DNA of 64,000 nt from Rotaria macrura (GCA_900239685.1 OENT01000360.1:62001-126000); one strand, 5' to 3'. Positions 25,871 through 38,852 are shown, counted from the first letter of the stretch. Numbers and translations: made by a program. The notes: generated from the sequence alone by a model not told the origin.

Positions 25871-25905
25871 TTCTGCATTGATATATACTATAGTTTGAAA
25901 ATAAG

Positions 25906-25911
25906 AATAAA
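25906..25911 (+). terminator. Polyadenylation signal of the CCCH gene
   Basis: AATAAA 36 nt after the stop codon at 25870. Confidence 0.55.
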
Positions 25912-26459
25912 ATATATCCAGTAATGATTTTCATATTAAAAAAAGAAAAACTTCATCTAATCGAGAAGCCTATTAATGAACTTCGTTGATATCATGAATT
26001 TTAATATTTTGTTTTTATTATTGAATTTTCTAGATGATGGTATCGTGAAACTAAATTAATGAGAAAATCAATCCACAGATATCAACACAATATCATCAAT
26101 TGGAACGTGATATTTATGTTTTCCTTTTTGATAAACTAATGTATTTAACGTTAATATTTTATTTCTAATTGTTTGTTGTACTATATAGTTATGTGTGAAA
26201 TGAATGATAACTAGATGAGAAATAAAATAGAACCTGATATTGTAGATACAATAGAATAATATTTTCTCGTGAACGAAAAAACAAAAATAAATCTCACTAC
26301 CATTTTTATTTTTATTATTTCAAGCATAAAACTGATTTGAAAATTGCCGTTGAAATCAATACCATGTTTTCGCAAGATTATCATGAAAGTGAAGGATACG
26401 TTGTCATAGATGTCCAGCGATATCCTTCTACATCATTAAGAATGAAGAAAGAAAGTACT

Positions 26460-27341
26460 TAGGGCTGACCAAACGTAGTGAAATTGATACTTTAAGACCA
26501 CATAATAACCTTCAGAATCTTTTTTTCTATACAGTCTGATAGAGACAAAAATGCTCTATTTCCCTATGCTATTTGACCCTACTTCAACTAATATCATAAT
26601 AATGAAATTTCTAAAATACTTATCTTTTTTTATGCCTGACGGTCATATCAAGGCCTATTCAGTAAATATTTTTTGAATAGCGTTTCATAGAAACAAGATA
26701 CAAAGCTGCAGTTTTCACGGTTAGAAAGAGAAAAGGAAGACACATCAAAGTGTATATTGTAGATTTTTTGACATGATTTTTTAAAACTTTTCCATCAACC
26801 TCTTTGAAAACAATGCTACTCGCGAGATGTTTACAATGAATTCCCATTTTTCAGGTGAACATTGAAGCCATTGATGTAAGCTCTAAAAAAGAACAGAAAA
26901 TTTGGATATTTTGAAATATCATTCTGAAATTATAGACGTTCTTTTTGAAGTGCCAAGTGATTTCTCAAGCAATCTCTGTGAAAAAATAGAACACGACTGT
27001 TTTCAATACTTAAAAGATCGATTCAAGTTGTTTCAGATAACGTCTGAGAAAAAATGTGATATGCAATTCGATGCATCTTCGTCTCTACTTTCCAACGGTG
27101 AAAACTACAGCTCTCTATCATGTTTCCTTGAAGAGTTATGGACAACACACACCGTAACCGTGACATACTTTTAAAAAATACATTTCTTCGAAATTTTATT
27201 ATTATGATATTAGTTGAAGTAGGGTCAAATAGCATAGGGAAATAGAGCATTTTTGTCTCTATCAGACTGTATAGAAAGAAAGATTCTGAAGGTTATTATG
27301 TGGTCTTAAAGTATCAATTTCACTACTTTTGGTCAGCCCTA
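26460..27341. mobile_element. Long-inverted-repeat element (about 880 bp)
   Basis: The ends are inverted copies starting TAGGGCTGACCAAA; the first 160 bp of each arm are nearly identical (for example CTATTTCCCTATGCTATTTG in both). Beyond this the arms diverge but can still be paired around GAAACA and CAGTTTTCAC-type words, so the whole element is a partly decayed foldback. No clear target duplication was found. A 90-aa frame at 26902-27174 lies inside and matches nothing known. It lies between the CCCH gene and the small orphan gene. Confidence 0.8.
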
Positions 27342-28475
27342 AGCATGAAAACAGGACGTTGGAAAAGCTGCCAATTATATATGTCGTATCGAAGTAATTA
27401 TAATTAAGTTAAACAATAAATAGATGATGATACAAACTACATCATCAAAACTAGTAATCAGAACTTGTCTTTCAACGAAACAAAAGACACATACTCGTAA
27501 TCCAGATTAGAAGAAAATTGTAGAAGTTATTCTGGAAACACAATTCAATAGACACAAACGAGTACAGTTTGAAATGATAAGATAAGGGTTTACGTCTAAA
27601 TTGTACATTAGTTATGTTCAGATCAAGTCCGTAAGCTAATTATAAAATCGAGACAAGTTTTGAATATGAAACCGTCTTATTATAGGATTATGATAATTGG
27701 ATTAACTTCAGTGAAAATGTAACTACTCGGGGGGTTATTTCAGAAAGTTCATGTGTACTTTAAAATTTTGAATAAATTATCTTGTCTGATTAAAGCAATT
27801 TCGATACGATATATACACGGGCCATCAACATGATGATTCACCATCAAACATAATCAAATGAATCTTATTAAGAAAAAACATTTCAGTAATTTTTACAGTC
27901 GCTGTTGTTTTTGCTGATAAAAAAGAAACTTGTGATACTTTGCCTTTCTTGCATTGGTTTTTTTCCAATGAATTTCGTTTAGAATATTAGTGTCCCAATA
28001 TCTGTTTTCAATTCAAAACAGACTAGTAAGTATCATTTTTTTGTTTTACCATTGGCAAAAACAAACTATAGAAATCACATAATAAGGTAGAACCTTGCGA
28101 AAAAGTTAAAGATTCTCATCTTCAAATACGTATCACTTTATCACATATGTTTTAGTTTCGTCGTCGTCGTCATCTGACTGAAACTTAATGAATACTCTTA
28201 TTAAAATATATTAGTGACTCAATTATGATTGATTTTGTTTTCCCTTTCGACAAGTGACTCATGTTATTCAAAGGAATATAGGTAGTGGGTTTTGTTCGGA
28301 TGCATGATTTTCTAATATCATAAAGAAAAAAAAATACGAAACGATAAATATTCTACGGTTCATTGATCACACTGCATTAGATGCATGTCTCTCTAATATA
28401 TAAAGCATTTTGTTTATTAGCTCGGTACAGTTTCACAAGATATCTTTCAAACTTGCATAACAAGTTTAAATCATA
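27342..28475. other. Intergenic region with TATA-like box upstream of the orphan gene
   Basis: No gene recognised. TATATAAA at 28397-28404 lies 72 nt before the ATG at 28476 and is a plausible core promoter for the small gene that follows. Confidence 0.5.
28397..28404 (+). promoter_or_regulatory. TATA box candidate
   Basis: TATATAAA, about 72 nt before the start codon of the proline-rich orphan gene. The position fits a TATA box with a short leader. Confidence 0.5.
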
Positions 28476-28856
28476 ATGGCCTCTTTTGGTTTCGGTCGCA
28501 AGAAACAACAACCGTCTCATGCTGATCGTGCATCTCGTGGTGAAAGCAGTGGCATGAGTATGTCAACGAAGAAACATTTCGATCATGTTAAACAGAAAAT
28601 GTTCGCCTTTGTGGATCGTCAAGGTAGAGAAGGATTTGACGGTATGCAGTTCCAACCACCAGCTCATGCTGCTCCGCCTGCCTTTGTTCCTCCTCCTCCG
28701 ATTTTTGCTGATCGGATGAAACCACCAAAATCTAGAGGAAAATCGGTGACACCTTCGTTGCCAAGAAGAAGTTCTGGTAACTTTCAACCACCACCATCAC
28801 ATAAGCAAATGCAACATATTGGGTTAGCTACACCTCAAATGTTTCGTCGAATGTAA
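28476..28856 (+). CDS. Small proline-rich orphan protein, single exon
   Basis: 126 aa, not recognised. It begins MASFGFGRKKQQPSHADRAS, is basic, and has no signal peptide or membrane segment. A proline-rich middle (residues about 60-90) contains PPAFVPPPPIF, which could bind SH3 or WW domains. RGKSVTPSLPRRSSG resembles a phosphorylation or basic docking segment. The base composition is clearly less AT-rich than its surroundings and the codon use looks coding, unlike most open frames here. A TATA-like box precedes it. No intron is needed. A lineage-specific regulatory or cytoskeletal adaptor is possible, but no function can be assigned. Confidence 0.62.
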   Translation: MASFGFGRKKQQPSHADRASRGESSGMSMSTKKHFDHVKQKMFAFVDRQGREGFDGMQFQPPAHAAPPAFVPPPPIFADRMKPPKSRGKSVTPSLPRRSSGNFQPPPSHKQMQHIGLATPQMFRRM

Positions 28857-31800
28857 AAGTCAGGAGCAAAATCCGACGAGAAATCGATTGCTTATTTTGT
28901 TTTGTGTTGAATATTAAAATATTATATGTACGGCTAATTAGTTATTCCAATGTTTTTATTCTACATATTTATTTTAATGTGCTATAAATACAGATGTTTC
29001 ATTGAAGAAAATATGTGCCTTGGGGTTAATTCTGAAAAAGAAAATATATGAAAACATTCTATGATGTTTGCTGTCACTGATAGACTGCAATTATAAGAAG
29101 GGCAAAGTTTAATGAATGATTCTTTTTTCTTTCTTTCTTTATACGACATGGGATTTTTTCCAACGTACTTTACACAGAATACAAACCTATATGTACGACA
29201 TATAAATGCATCGATACAAAAACAAACTGAGAGAAAAGCATATCAAATGAAATCACATTACTCGTTAGCAGGTTATCGTAGTTTTGATCTTAATATTAAT
29301 CATGATTTTATGTAACTATACATTATAAAATAATGTTTCAAAGTACTTAATTATTCATAGTATAGTAATAAATAAAAACAGTCAATCGAAATATACTAAT
29401 TAACACTTATTTCTTCAACTCTTAATTTCATATAAAAATTAAATTCAAATCACCCTGTTTTCAGAAAATTTTTGTTTTGAATTTCTAGTTAGTCTATGAA
29501 TTACGTCAATATTCTAATGACTCGGTTGAGTAAAAACTATTATTTTCTATCAACGGATGATATTTCAAAACGATATTATATGATAGAAATTGAAATGTTA
29601 CATACGGTCAATGTTATGTTTGTATTCATGTTGTTTTTATCCACTTTGACGAAATTCTTCTAGATATTTCATGTCAAGTAGCCGATGCAGCAAAATAAAT
29701 GGTCCTCTCAGTATTTCAACGATATCATTTTGATTGTTCATTCTCTGAACTTGAACCTTTTTCCAACTAGATATCCACCACTAAATTCTCTACCACATCT
29801 GTACCACACGGTTGTCTGTTAAAATTTAAGCGAAAGATTAAAAACAAAATACTCAACACGCTCAAAAGAATAAACATTCAGAGCCATTTGAAAAATAAGA
29901 AAATTGATCGTTTTCACCTTAATTCTACAGACAAAGAAACGTAAATTTTTACATGCTTTTCGCTACTTTGAAGTGTGTTGTTCCTCGTCAAGTAGCTGAA
30001 ATCAAATGGAAGATAGAAAGAAGCTAATTTTTAAAAATCTTATGGAATACGACTAAAATCGGATATATGACCTCAGCTGAATCGAGTACTATAGTCATTT
30101 CCCATAAGCATGAAAGATACTATTTTGACGTAGTGATGGGTCTTTTTTTCAGGAGCACCGAAACTGTAGGTTGAAACAACTAAATTATCGAAAATCTTCC
30201 GATTGAATAAAACATATGGACTTCGATCAAAATTTTATCGAATAACAAAAATGAACCATATAATATCTATCGTTCGAATAGAATCAGATTGTCGAATAGT
30301 TTGTCAATTAATTTTGTTCTGCATTGATTGTCTATGGTGCATACTTCAACATGTGTTTGCTTGCTATTCTCTAAAACGTTATATCTTTAGACGAGATATA
30401 CTCGAGAGTCCCGGTTTATATGATTAGCTTATTTCAATCGGACATTTTTATAATCATTGATCGATCGCATCATATTCTTTTACTCGCTACGTCATAGAGA
30501 AACGTTAAAAGGAAAACGAAAAAACAATGTAACCACTTTATTTTATTTAAAAAAAAATGGATTCATAAATAGTTCGTAGGCATTTGAGGATACACTTCGT
30601 ATACTGTCTCCAACAGAACTACACCTTCATATTCACACCCGACATGGATGATTAAAGTGATCATATATAGATTAAGTTAAATAATAGTTTCAAAAATATA
30701 CAATACTACAGTTTTTATTCTCATTTTCGGTTAAATGAAGTTTATAACTATTGTTGTATGATATTTGTTTCAATTTAAAACACGACAATAAAATATGATA
30801 GATAAGACATTACAGATAGCATTTTTTTTCTCTCTTTATCAGTTTTATTCTAGACTATTGAAGAAACTATATTCGCCCCATGATCCATATTCTGCATATC
30901 ACTATGATTCAAAATCTCATACCATAAATTCACCGATGCATTACACGTTCTGCCCTCTCTCGAACACATTACAACTTCCTAGCATGTCTACCACAAACAT
31001 GTTTAAATTCATCCTCTAATCGTCCGTCCCTCACTTTTCAAACAGTATTGGTTGATGCTACTTCCTTGCACTTTATTTCTTTCATCGAAAGCATGCTGAT
31101 ACAATGGAAAAAAAACTTTGTTTTTCTTATACAAAGTTGACTTTATAATGTATGCGTCAAAAACATCGATTCCTTTGCATTTTTGCGTTTGAAAAGGTTG
31201 ATTCACCTTTTCTCTTCGTTGCTTCGTTAACAATGCTTTTTCTCTTTTTCATAGTGCATGACAAATATAAATTCATATTTCAATGCATTTTATTTTCAGT
31301 TTTTGGTCTCTAATAAAAACGACGACAGGTAACGTTTCCTCTTGATTAAGTACCATTCTACTAGAACTAATCACACGACTAGTTTACCCGTTTGATGTAT
31401 CAACAGTTTTTTCGAAACTTTTTGTGGAAATGAAATAATTCCACGACGTACCGAAACTATTCGAGGAAAGTCTATACGAAAAGAAACGATTTTCTTCATC
31501 ACTATGAAGATTTTTGTGAAATACGATCGAAAAGAAGTGTTGATGTATTTACAGTCAATGTCACCTCACGCTTTCTCGCGACAAATTCTCACAGGCAAGG
31601 TTTCTTCCCACTATAGACCGTGATAGACTAACAGGCTTTAGATTGTTCTTAAAATTCATGAAATATGAACATCTTATTCGAATATGGGGAGTAACTCGCT
31701 GTTGAAACTCTGTATTGGCATGTAAGGAATAATGAAGTAACATTCAGGATAGAGATTAGTTTAGAGGAATCAGTAAGAATAGGTACAATAACTCTCACAT

Positions 31801-32605
31801 TTTCATCCCACATGGATTTTGCAAACAGGTTTTTTCCATGCCCCACTCTATTAATTCTGTAATCTTACTTTTTGCAACCGTTATAGAATAGTGGATGACG
31901 TTTACATCTTCTCTTATGTGTAGAGATCTTTGTATTTCTAAGATTATTTAGATTAGTGTTTAGTTCATTCTAGAATTTTAAAATTCGTACATTGCATAAG
32001 AAAAATATGAATGAGAGTATCTTTCAAAATTGTATTTACAATTTTTTCATATTGTACATGTACACAAATGATATAGTCAAGTGACACTATGTTCTGTAAA
32101 TTCATTTCTACCTCGTTAAAATATCTTTCATCGAGCTATAATTTCATGATGAGGTCACACATATTTACTTATCAATCTTATATGCATTCGTTACAAACCA
32201 GTTAGTTCCGTATAGTTTCAATAGAGTACGCTACTGATGCTGTCAACTCTACGTGGAACAGTACATGTGCATACTTGACTATACGCAACGTGATTGATAA
32301 TAAATTACGCATAAGAATTGTATTGCAACGATTCTACATAATTGATGTTGATCATTGACGATAACTAGAGGTTTCGCAAATATGACTCGTCTTACGTACG
32401 GGAAAAGCTAGAAAAAGAACAGATCGGTCTCTTATGACCATAAATCACAAGTCTGAATTTTTTTGTTACACATTGATGAAGATTACTCTGTCTATAGTTT
32501 CGATAATGTAGAGAATTATTTATGATCAATCTTAGTAAGAAGTTGGTTGCATAAGAGACAATAGTCTATTCTGATAGAGGAACTCAAGTTAGCAAAAAAT
32601 AAAGG
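28857..32605. other. Non-coding AT-rich region
   Basis: No supportable gene. The short frames (29112-29315, 30203-30427, 30795-31019, 31009-31233, 31561-31846) lack family resemblance and have the composition of the background. No terminal inverted repeats noticed. Confidence 0.5.
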
Positions 32606-33110
32606 AAGACAGCCGACATGACTAGTCCAAAATGTCCATGAAACCCATCAGGTCTAGTTCGACACATCTTGTACATGGGTCAGGACTAGTCACCGTTTGG
32701 ACAAAATGTCCTTCAAACACGTCTGGACTAGACCAGAATGTCTTTGAACCCAGCCATATCTAGTCCATTTTGTCATTTGACACCGTCCAGACTAATCAAG
32801 AGACTAAAAACAGCCGATGAAAGGTAGATTTGAACATCTCACCCGACAGTTTTCAAAAAATGACGGCCATCCTGACAGCAGACTAGGACACTGAGATAGA
32901 TAGACGTCAGTTTATTTCGTCGAATCAGCCGATTGACTCCGCTTCGTCCACTAGACAATTGGAAATCCATCGATATCAAACGGCTTCGATTAGTCTGAAA
33001 TGTTCTTAATAGTAGTCAGAACTAGTCCGAAACGTCGTTTGCACGCGTCATGGCAAGTCCTATTTTAAAAGCGTGCATCATCCATCCTAGCCTAGACTAG
33101 TCTGAAAAAC
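32606..33110. repeat. Degenerate GACTAGTC-type repeats
   Basis: Variants of the phrase (G)ACTAGTCCAAAATGTCC, TGAACCCGTC and GGACTAGAC recur in both orientations at roughly 40-50 bp spacing. The stretch is richer in G and C than its flanks. A similar but weaker patch lies at 34190-34480. This pattern fits subterminal repeats of one or two old DNA transposons; the element borders could not be fixed. Confidence 0.5.
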
Positions 33111-34616
33111 TCTAAACAACTCACTTCGTTTGCATTAAATTGCGCTACCTTTTCGTTTTAACTGATCAATAATTGAAAATAAATGAAGCAGAATGTCAGT
33201 AGAAACTTTTTTCAATATCTGTATCATTTCTTAAAAACAATCGGCTGATCATTAGATGCATTTAGAACATGGACTATAGATGGTAGAATAACAATCATTT
33301 CACTGCGTATCTTGTAGTAAAACCCTCGTAGATTGATAATTAAGCATGATGTGCTATATTATGATTACAGATATGAATGACATACATTTATTTTATATTA
33401 AAATGATGTCGATTTTTACCAGGTATTATTAAGTATTTTTTTATAGCTAGAGCGATAAACAGAGAGTCTATCATAATCAATAGTAAGATCAAAGATAGAG
33501 AGTATGATTGTTCATTCTCCGTCTTGATAAATTTCATTATGTTTTATATTTCCATTTGTTGAAAATGTATGAGTATATCGAAACATTTAAAAAATGCAGC
33601 AAATACAAAGGACAATATTTGTCTTGCAGCAAGGAGTGCTAATTTAAATATTTAAAAAATATTAGATGTACTAAATTTAATAAAGAAAAACTTGACAATA
33701 ATTTAAACCTTTTAATATCATAATTTTATGCTGTTTTATTTTAAAATATAATTTCTATTTTAAATTTAAGAATAAATTTGACTTGAGAAAAGTTAAATGA
33801 ATTGTTATAACTCAAGATACAGTGATTTGAATTTAATATTAGCCTCAGCCGTAATATGAAAAAATCGAATTTTTTTTCAATATGAATAGTTTTTTTATTT
33901 CCACATTTATAACGTATTTTTTTAATGCAACTAATTACTGCTAGTTTTGAATAATTAAAAGACACTTTTTGAATAAGTATAAAACATTTTACATTTATTT
34001 TGTTTAAGGTTGCCAAAATAATCTCTTATTTCGTAAACTATAATTTTTTATTCGTATGAGAACTTATAAAACTTTGAAAAAAACTGTATTAACTAGCCTC
34101 TTAGAATGATGATGAACATGTTACACTACCTAAAACCAGAAACAGTCCTATGTACCATCTGTGATGTCCTTAATTTTTCAATTTTATATCCTTTTCGAAC
34201 GGGCGTCCCTGTCATCCGTCCTGACTTATGCTTGTCTCAAAAAATCCGCGTCCACGACTGGTCTGCATATTAGATCGTAATTTTGTATATAAAAAGACTC
34301 AAAACCAGCCTCAGACGGGTCTCCTTCGATTAACGGGCTAGTCTTGTTATGTTTTATGACGACCGTCAATCAAAGTATCAGGACATGTACGTATGACGAT
34401 CAGAAATTCGGACCACTCACGGACTAGTGAATTTTGAGACAAAGACTAGACAGGACGGGTCGACATGTCTAGAAAAAAGAACAATCGTTTAGCCTGTCTT
34501 TTACTCACTTGGGAACAAAACTAAATATTAATTAGCTCTTACCAACATTTATATCTGACTGTATATAGTGATTCTAGAAGACGTAACCACTGATTACACT
34601 ACGATTCTTCAACGAC
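33111..34616. other. Non-coding region upstream of the ADP-ribosyltransferase gene
   Basis: Very AT-rich from 33,400 to 34,130, then a patch (34190-34480) with words such as GACGGGTC and GGACTAGTG like those at 32606-33110. No gene seen. The 34500-34616 interval should hold the promoter of the next gene; a GTATATAG at about 34561 is a weak TATA candidate. Confidence 0.45.
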
Positions 34617-35479
34617 ATGGCTAAAACTGCCAAGGATGGTAATCTACAACGTGTTCTACGTGTATCGGACGTTCTAAAAGAAATGTGCAAGACATTGATG
34701 CCCATCACTGGTTTCGAAAACGTACCTCTTGTTCCACTGGAAACTGCTGTCCAGCCGTTGATATCCTTCTTACCAACAATTCAAAGTTATGCTTATGCGG
34801 CTAAGGAACGATGTAAAACTCCACCAGCTGATGGAATGACAGTGGATGAATCAGCTTCCATTATGTTGTATACAATGGGATGGAAACCATCGAAAGAATG
34901 TCTTTATGTTGCATTGAACGAGACACTTCGATCCGAACATAGAGACAAACTTGAACCCTGGTTTTCTTATCTTAAATTGTTTCTAACTGCTCTTTCGAAA
35001 ATTCCGTGTGAGCATAAAGTTCTATTTCGCGGTGTTAAATCAGATATACATGCAAAATATTCCAAAGGAAAGACGATTGTGTGGTGGGGCTTTTCATCTT
35101 GCACTGTATCCATAGATGTTCTACAGTCTGACCTATTTCTGGGTACCGACGGTACACGAACTATGTTTACTATCCAGTGCACTTCGGGCAAAGACATAAG
35201 TCAACATTCTTATTTCCCGCATGAAGAAGAAATGTTATTGATGCCTGCAACTCAATTCACTGTCGTTGGTTGTCTCGATCATGGCAATGGTCTTTATGCA
35301 ATACAATTGAAAGAAACCAAACCTCCTCAACCTATTCTAGGACTATTGCCTAATCTTAAAGAATCACGAACGACAGCCTCAAGTAAGACGCAACAATCTC
35401 TTTCGATTTACATATTTCAATTCAGTCAAACACCATAGCGAACTTTATTGTAGATATCATCTTTACGTTGTCAGTATAG
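34617..35479 (+). CDS. Arginine-type mono-ADP-ribosyltransferase (R-S-ExE)
   Basis: Predicted to transfer ADP-ribose from NAD+ to arginine side chains (ART/PF01129-type fold). The three signature regions are in order: R138 in KVLFRGVK, S160 in WWGFSSC, and E203-x-E205 in HEEEMLLMP, where the second Glu is the catalytic one; all three are intact. No signal peptide or GPI-like tail is visible, so a cytosolic role is more likely than the ectoenzyme form of vertebrates. The first exon runs to 35382; a 71-nt intron (GTAAGA to TTATTGTAG) then gives a short end stopping at 35479. If the intron is retained the frame stops at 35438 (273 aa). Bdelloids carry many such genes. A multi-PBZ-like gene lies about 3.4 kb downstream on the same strand. 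Confidence 0.87.
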
Positions 35480-36272
35480 AAACTAATTTTGATCTTCTTT
35501 GCTCTTATATCGTCTACCAGCAAGCTTTTGGAATCCGAGTATAGAAATGGTTTTCTATTAGTTTAAGAAAAATGGCAATACTTCTATCTATAATTGTGAA
35601 CAGACCTACATGAAACGTTTTCGATCACTGTATTTTATTGAGAACGTCAACCATGTTCAACTTCGAGATAACGTTCAAACGTTGATTTCATAAGTAACTT
35701 AAAGATAATAATAGTATGTCTTTAAAAATTTTACTGAACTTGTAATTTTTCGATAGCTCATTGTATGCTTTTTGCTGCCAAATAGGATCTTACACATCCT
35801 ATGGTTTTTTCTCATGATTCGATAAGCCAAAATTGAATCGATTCGGTAATGGCATATATTTAGTATAGTACAATATTCATAGTTGAATACCCTAGGCAAG
35901 TGTGACTGGAATAAGATTTCTAAAATACGATGTTGTTTTAGTGGCATGTAGAAGGAAGAGTCAACGACATGTAAGAAAATCAAAACTTTCTTGTATTTTC
36001 TAGCATTTAATGAAGCATATGATAATTATGATCTGTCGAATGAAAGAAGATAGATCATACTTGTGTTAAACGTTTGTGTACGGTCTTGACTCTTGACTAC
36101 TTTTTTTTAATTTGGGTACATTCCAAATGAAAAATATCATGGATTGGTCCCTGTTCGTTACAGACTACTCTAGAACTGAATAGTTGACATGTCTTGATAT
36201 GGTTATTTCTTCTTGATTATCATTAAACTTGCACGAATTTTTTTTTGGCGAGCTAATATCAGATCCTGGGAG
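35480..36272. other. Intergenic region, no gene seen
   Basis: AT-rich, with no supported coding sequence, up to the hAT-like element at 36273. Confidence 0.5.
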
Positions 36273-37111
36273 TAGAGACCTGCGGAGTCAATTTTTTTAT
36301 TCCGAAACCCGCCTCCGACTCCGAAAAATTTTTCAGTCACTACTCCGATTCCGAAAAAACGTCATTTCGCTGACTCCGACCCCGACTTCGACTCCGGAAA
36401 ATATTTTATTCCAACTCCAACTCCAACTCCGAAAAACTCCGAAAAATTCCGAAAAACTCCAAAAAATTATTATTGAAAATGGATGACCTCTGGTGTATTT
36501 TATTGCTTATTTTTGAATACATCAAACTAGATAAACAAATGCGTTAATGAAAATCAAAGAAAAATCAAAGAAGTAATTTTGAGTTTTGCATTTATGATAC
36601 TCTGAAAAATAAAAAATGACTAATAGGTGTTTGAGAAAAAACGAATTTCAAAAGGTGATAGATGAAAATAACGAATCTGGGAAACTCGTGAAAAAGAGAA
36701 GCACTTCAATTCTACTCAAATGCAGCAATATTTTCATGTAGTTCTCGTCAATGATTCGCAGAGTGTATTTCTTCAAAAATAGCATTGTTTTCCTTGGTCG
36801 ATCATTCGAATCTTATACTGTCAAAATGGTTCATTTGTTCTTTTTTGTCCTGAAGTGGAATCTCACTATATTACCAAGCGTTGTATTTTATCTTTTTTCT
36901 TCTTAACATGAAAAATGAGGATATTGTCGTGTGAAATAGCGAAAATTTATCACACAATTATAATTTTTCGGGGTTAATCGGACTCCGATAAACCCCGACA
37001 ATAAAATTGACTCCGACTCCGATTCCGAAAAATTTGATTCCACTAACTCCGACTCCGACTCCGATTCCGACGGAGTCGGAGTCGGAGTTCGGGGGCCCCC
37101 GCAGGTCTCTA
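36273..37111. mobile_element. hAT-like non-autonomous element (839 bp)
   Basis: Ends are inverted copies of TAGAGACCTGCGG, flanked by a perfect 8-bp duplication CCTGGGAG (36265-36272 and 37112-37119). Subterminal zones at both ends carry many CTCCGA/TCCGAC repeats, the kind of motif that binds hAT transposases. The AT-rich centre has no transposase frame, so the element is non-autonomous. Confidence 0.92.
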
Positions 37112-37119
37112 CCTGGGAG

Positions 37120-38130
37120 CCGTTTTTAATATTGATGGTACCATCATTAGTTCGTATCCATAGAGAACAAGTGATTATCGTTCGTTATTCATTTGATGTT
37201 TTGAAAATTAAACGAAGCTATTGATCTGACTATTTATCATTTCAAGATTCAATCTCTTTGAATTTTCTCTTACAGTGATTGCATCTATATAGAATTTACA
37301 TGGTTTTCCCTCACGCATGATAAATTGGATTTATTATAAGTTTCAATTTTTAAAGAGGCACATAAGATTTCTTTTAAAGCCTACCATTGTTTCTATGCTC
37401 ACAGTATCAGTTACCAATCGAGAATATATTTTTTGAATACAGCCATATGATTTTTGTTTGTATATCTTCTAGAACTTCAATAAAAGAAAAAGGACATCCA
37501 TATTTTTCATTCTAGGATCTTGAGAACAAAATTTGTTGTTGAGACGCGTCTGATGTTGATTGTACTTTAAATACAATAGTACAAATAAAAGAATCATGTG
37601 ACTTACGGATTGAAAAAGACTAGCCTCAACATTCACACTTCTTCAACTTTCTATTAATGATGAAGTTTTTGCTCTAAATATTTTGAAACTTTCATTACTC
37701 ACGTTGAGAGAAATCCTCGACACTTTTCGGTTTTCTAACTATCAGAAGGCATGTTCCAGTTCTCAGTAGAGGAAACTCATTCAAACTAATATTGCAAAGC
37801 TTGTACTCATTTTTGTTAAGTTTCAAATCCAGAATCATTGATGCGCCAACTCTTCCAATATTGGGACATAAACTTCAATCAATTATAACAGAATTCTAGA
37901 AACGATAGAACACTCATCATGTTCTTCTGTATACATATGATAAATTTAAGGGAAGTATATCTAACTTGTTAGTTTATTGAGATGTCACCGTATCTACATA
38001 AGCACTGTTGTACTCACGGATATTCGAACTAAGAGTCAGAAAGAGTAATTCATCTTCACGAACACTGAAAATGTCATGGTCGGAGCCATGCAAAAAATTT
38101 GCCGATAATTTTCAATGCAACCAATGCGAT
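37120..38130. other. Intergenic region upstream of the multi-zinc-finger gene
   Basis: No gene seen; short frames only. It should contain the promoter of the gene that follows. Confidence 0.45.
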
Positions 38131-38134
38131 ATGG
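38131..38134 (+). other. Tentative first coding exon of the multi-CCHH gene
   Basis: ATGG followed by the donor GTAGGA. Joining it to the main exon at 38895 restores a methionine in the right phase (M-G-Y-G-S-H). The implied 760-nt intron would contain the hAT-like element. This is only one of several possible starts. Confidence 0.3.
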
Positions 38135-38435
38135 GTAGGATGAGGCTACTTAAGCATTGACTAACATGTCATGAAATGGAAAACCACCTTACGACCATGC
38201 GGCAATGAACTGATATTGGTTTTTCTGTACTAATATTTAGAATTTTGATTTCGTACGATAGACTTCATTTTATTTTTCGAATGAATCATTCTTGTACTGA
38301 ATATACAATTCTAAATTTGCATCATTTGCACCTTTGCAATAGTGAATTTAATTACATTTATAGGAGTATTGTAAAAAATGAACGTAAAAAAAGTTATTTT
38401 TTATCTTTCATGATTTTTAAAAAGAACTTCCTAAC

Positions 38436-38852
38436 TAGGGATGCACCGGTGACGGTAACCGTTACAATCGGTAACCGTTCCAACGGTAACCGGTCAAACC
38501 GATAAGCATTCTACCGATAGCCGATAAGAATTTCCAACATCCGGGATAAGCCGGTATAGACCGGTATAAGCCGGTGTAAGCCGGTATAGACCGGTATAAG
38601 CCAGTCTAACCAGTATAAGCCGGTATGAACCTGTTTATACCGTTTATATCGGCTAATACCGTCTTTTACCGGATGTTGGAGATGCTTCTCGGCTATCGGC
38701 AGAATGCTTATCGGTTTGACCGGTTACCGGTTGGAACGGTTACCGGTTGGAACGGGTCCCGGCGGAACGGTTACCGGTAGGAACGGTTACCGGTTGTACC
38801 GGTTACCGTTAGACCGGTGAACCGGTGATTCACCGTCACCGGTGCATCCCTA
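38436..38852. mobile_element. hAT-like palindromic MITE (417 bp)
   Basis: Terminal inverted repeats share TAGGGATGCACCGGTGACGG, flanked by a perfect 8-bp duplication TTCCTAAC (38428-38435 and 38853-38860). The whole interior is a foldback rich in CCGGT words. It stands out sharply in GC content and adjoins the 5' side of the multi-CCHH gene. Conserved ends and intact duplication suggest a fairly recent insertion. Confidence 0.95.

Noticed and set aside
36229-36486. 85-aa frame
   Set aside because: Translation of CTCCGA repeats within the hAT-like element.
38245-38505. 86-aa frame ending in TVTVTIGNRSNGNRSN
   Set aside because: The end is the translated inverted repeat of the MITE; the start has no support.
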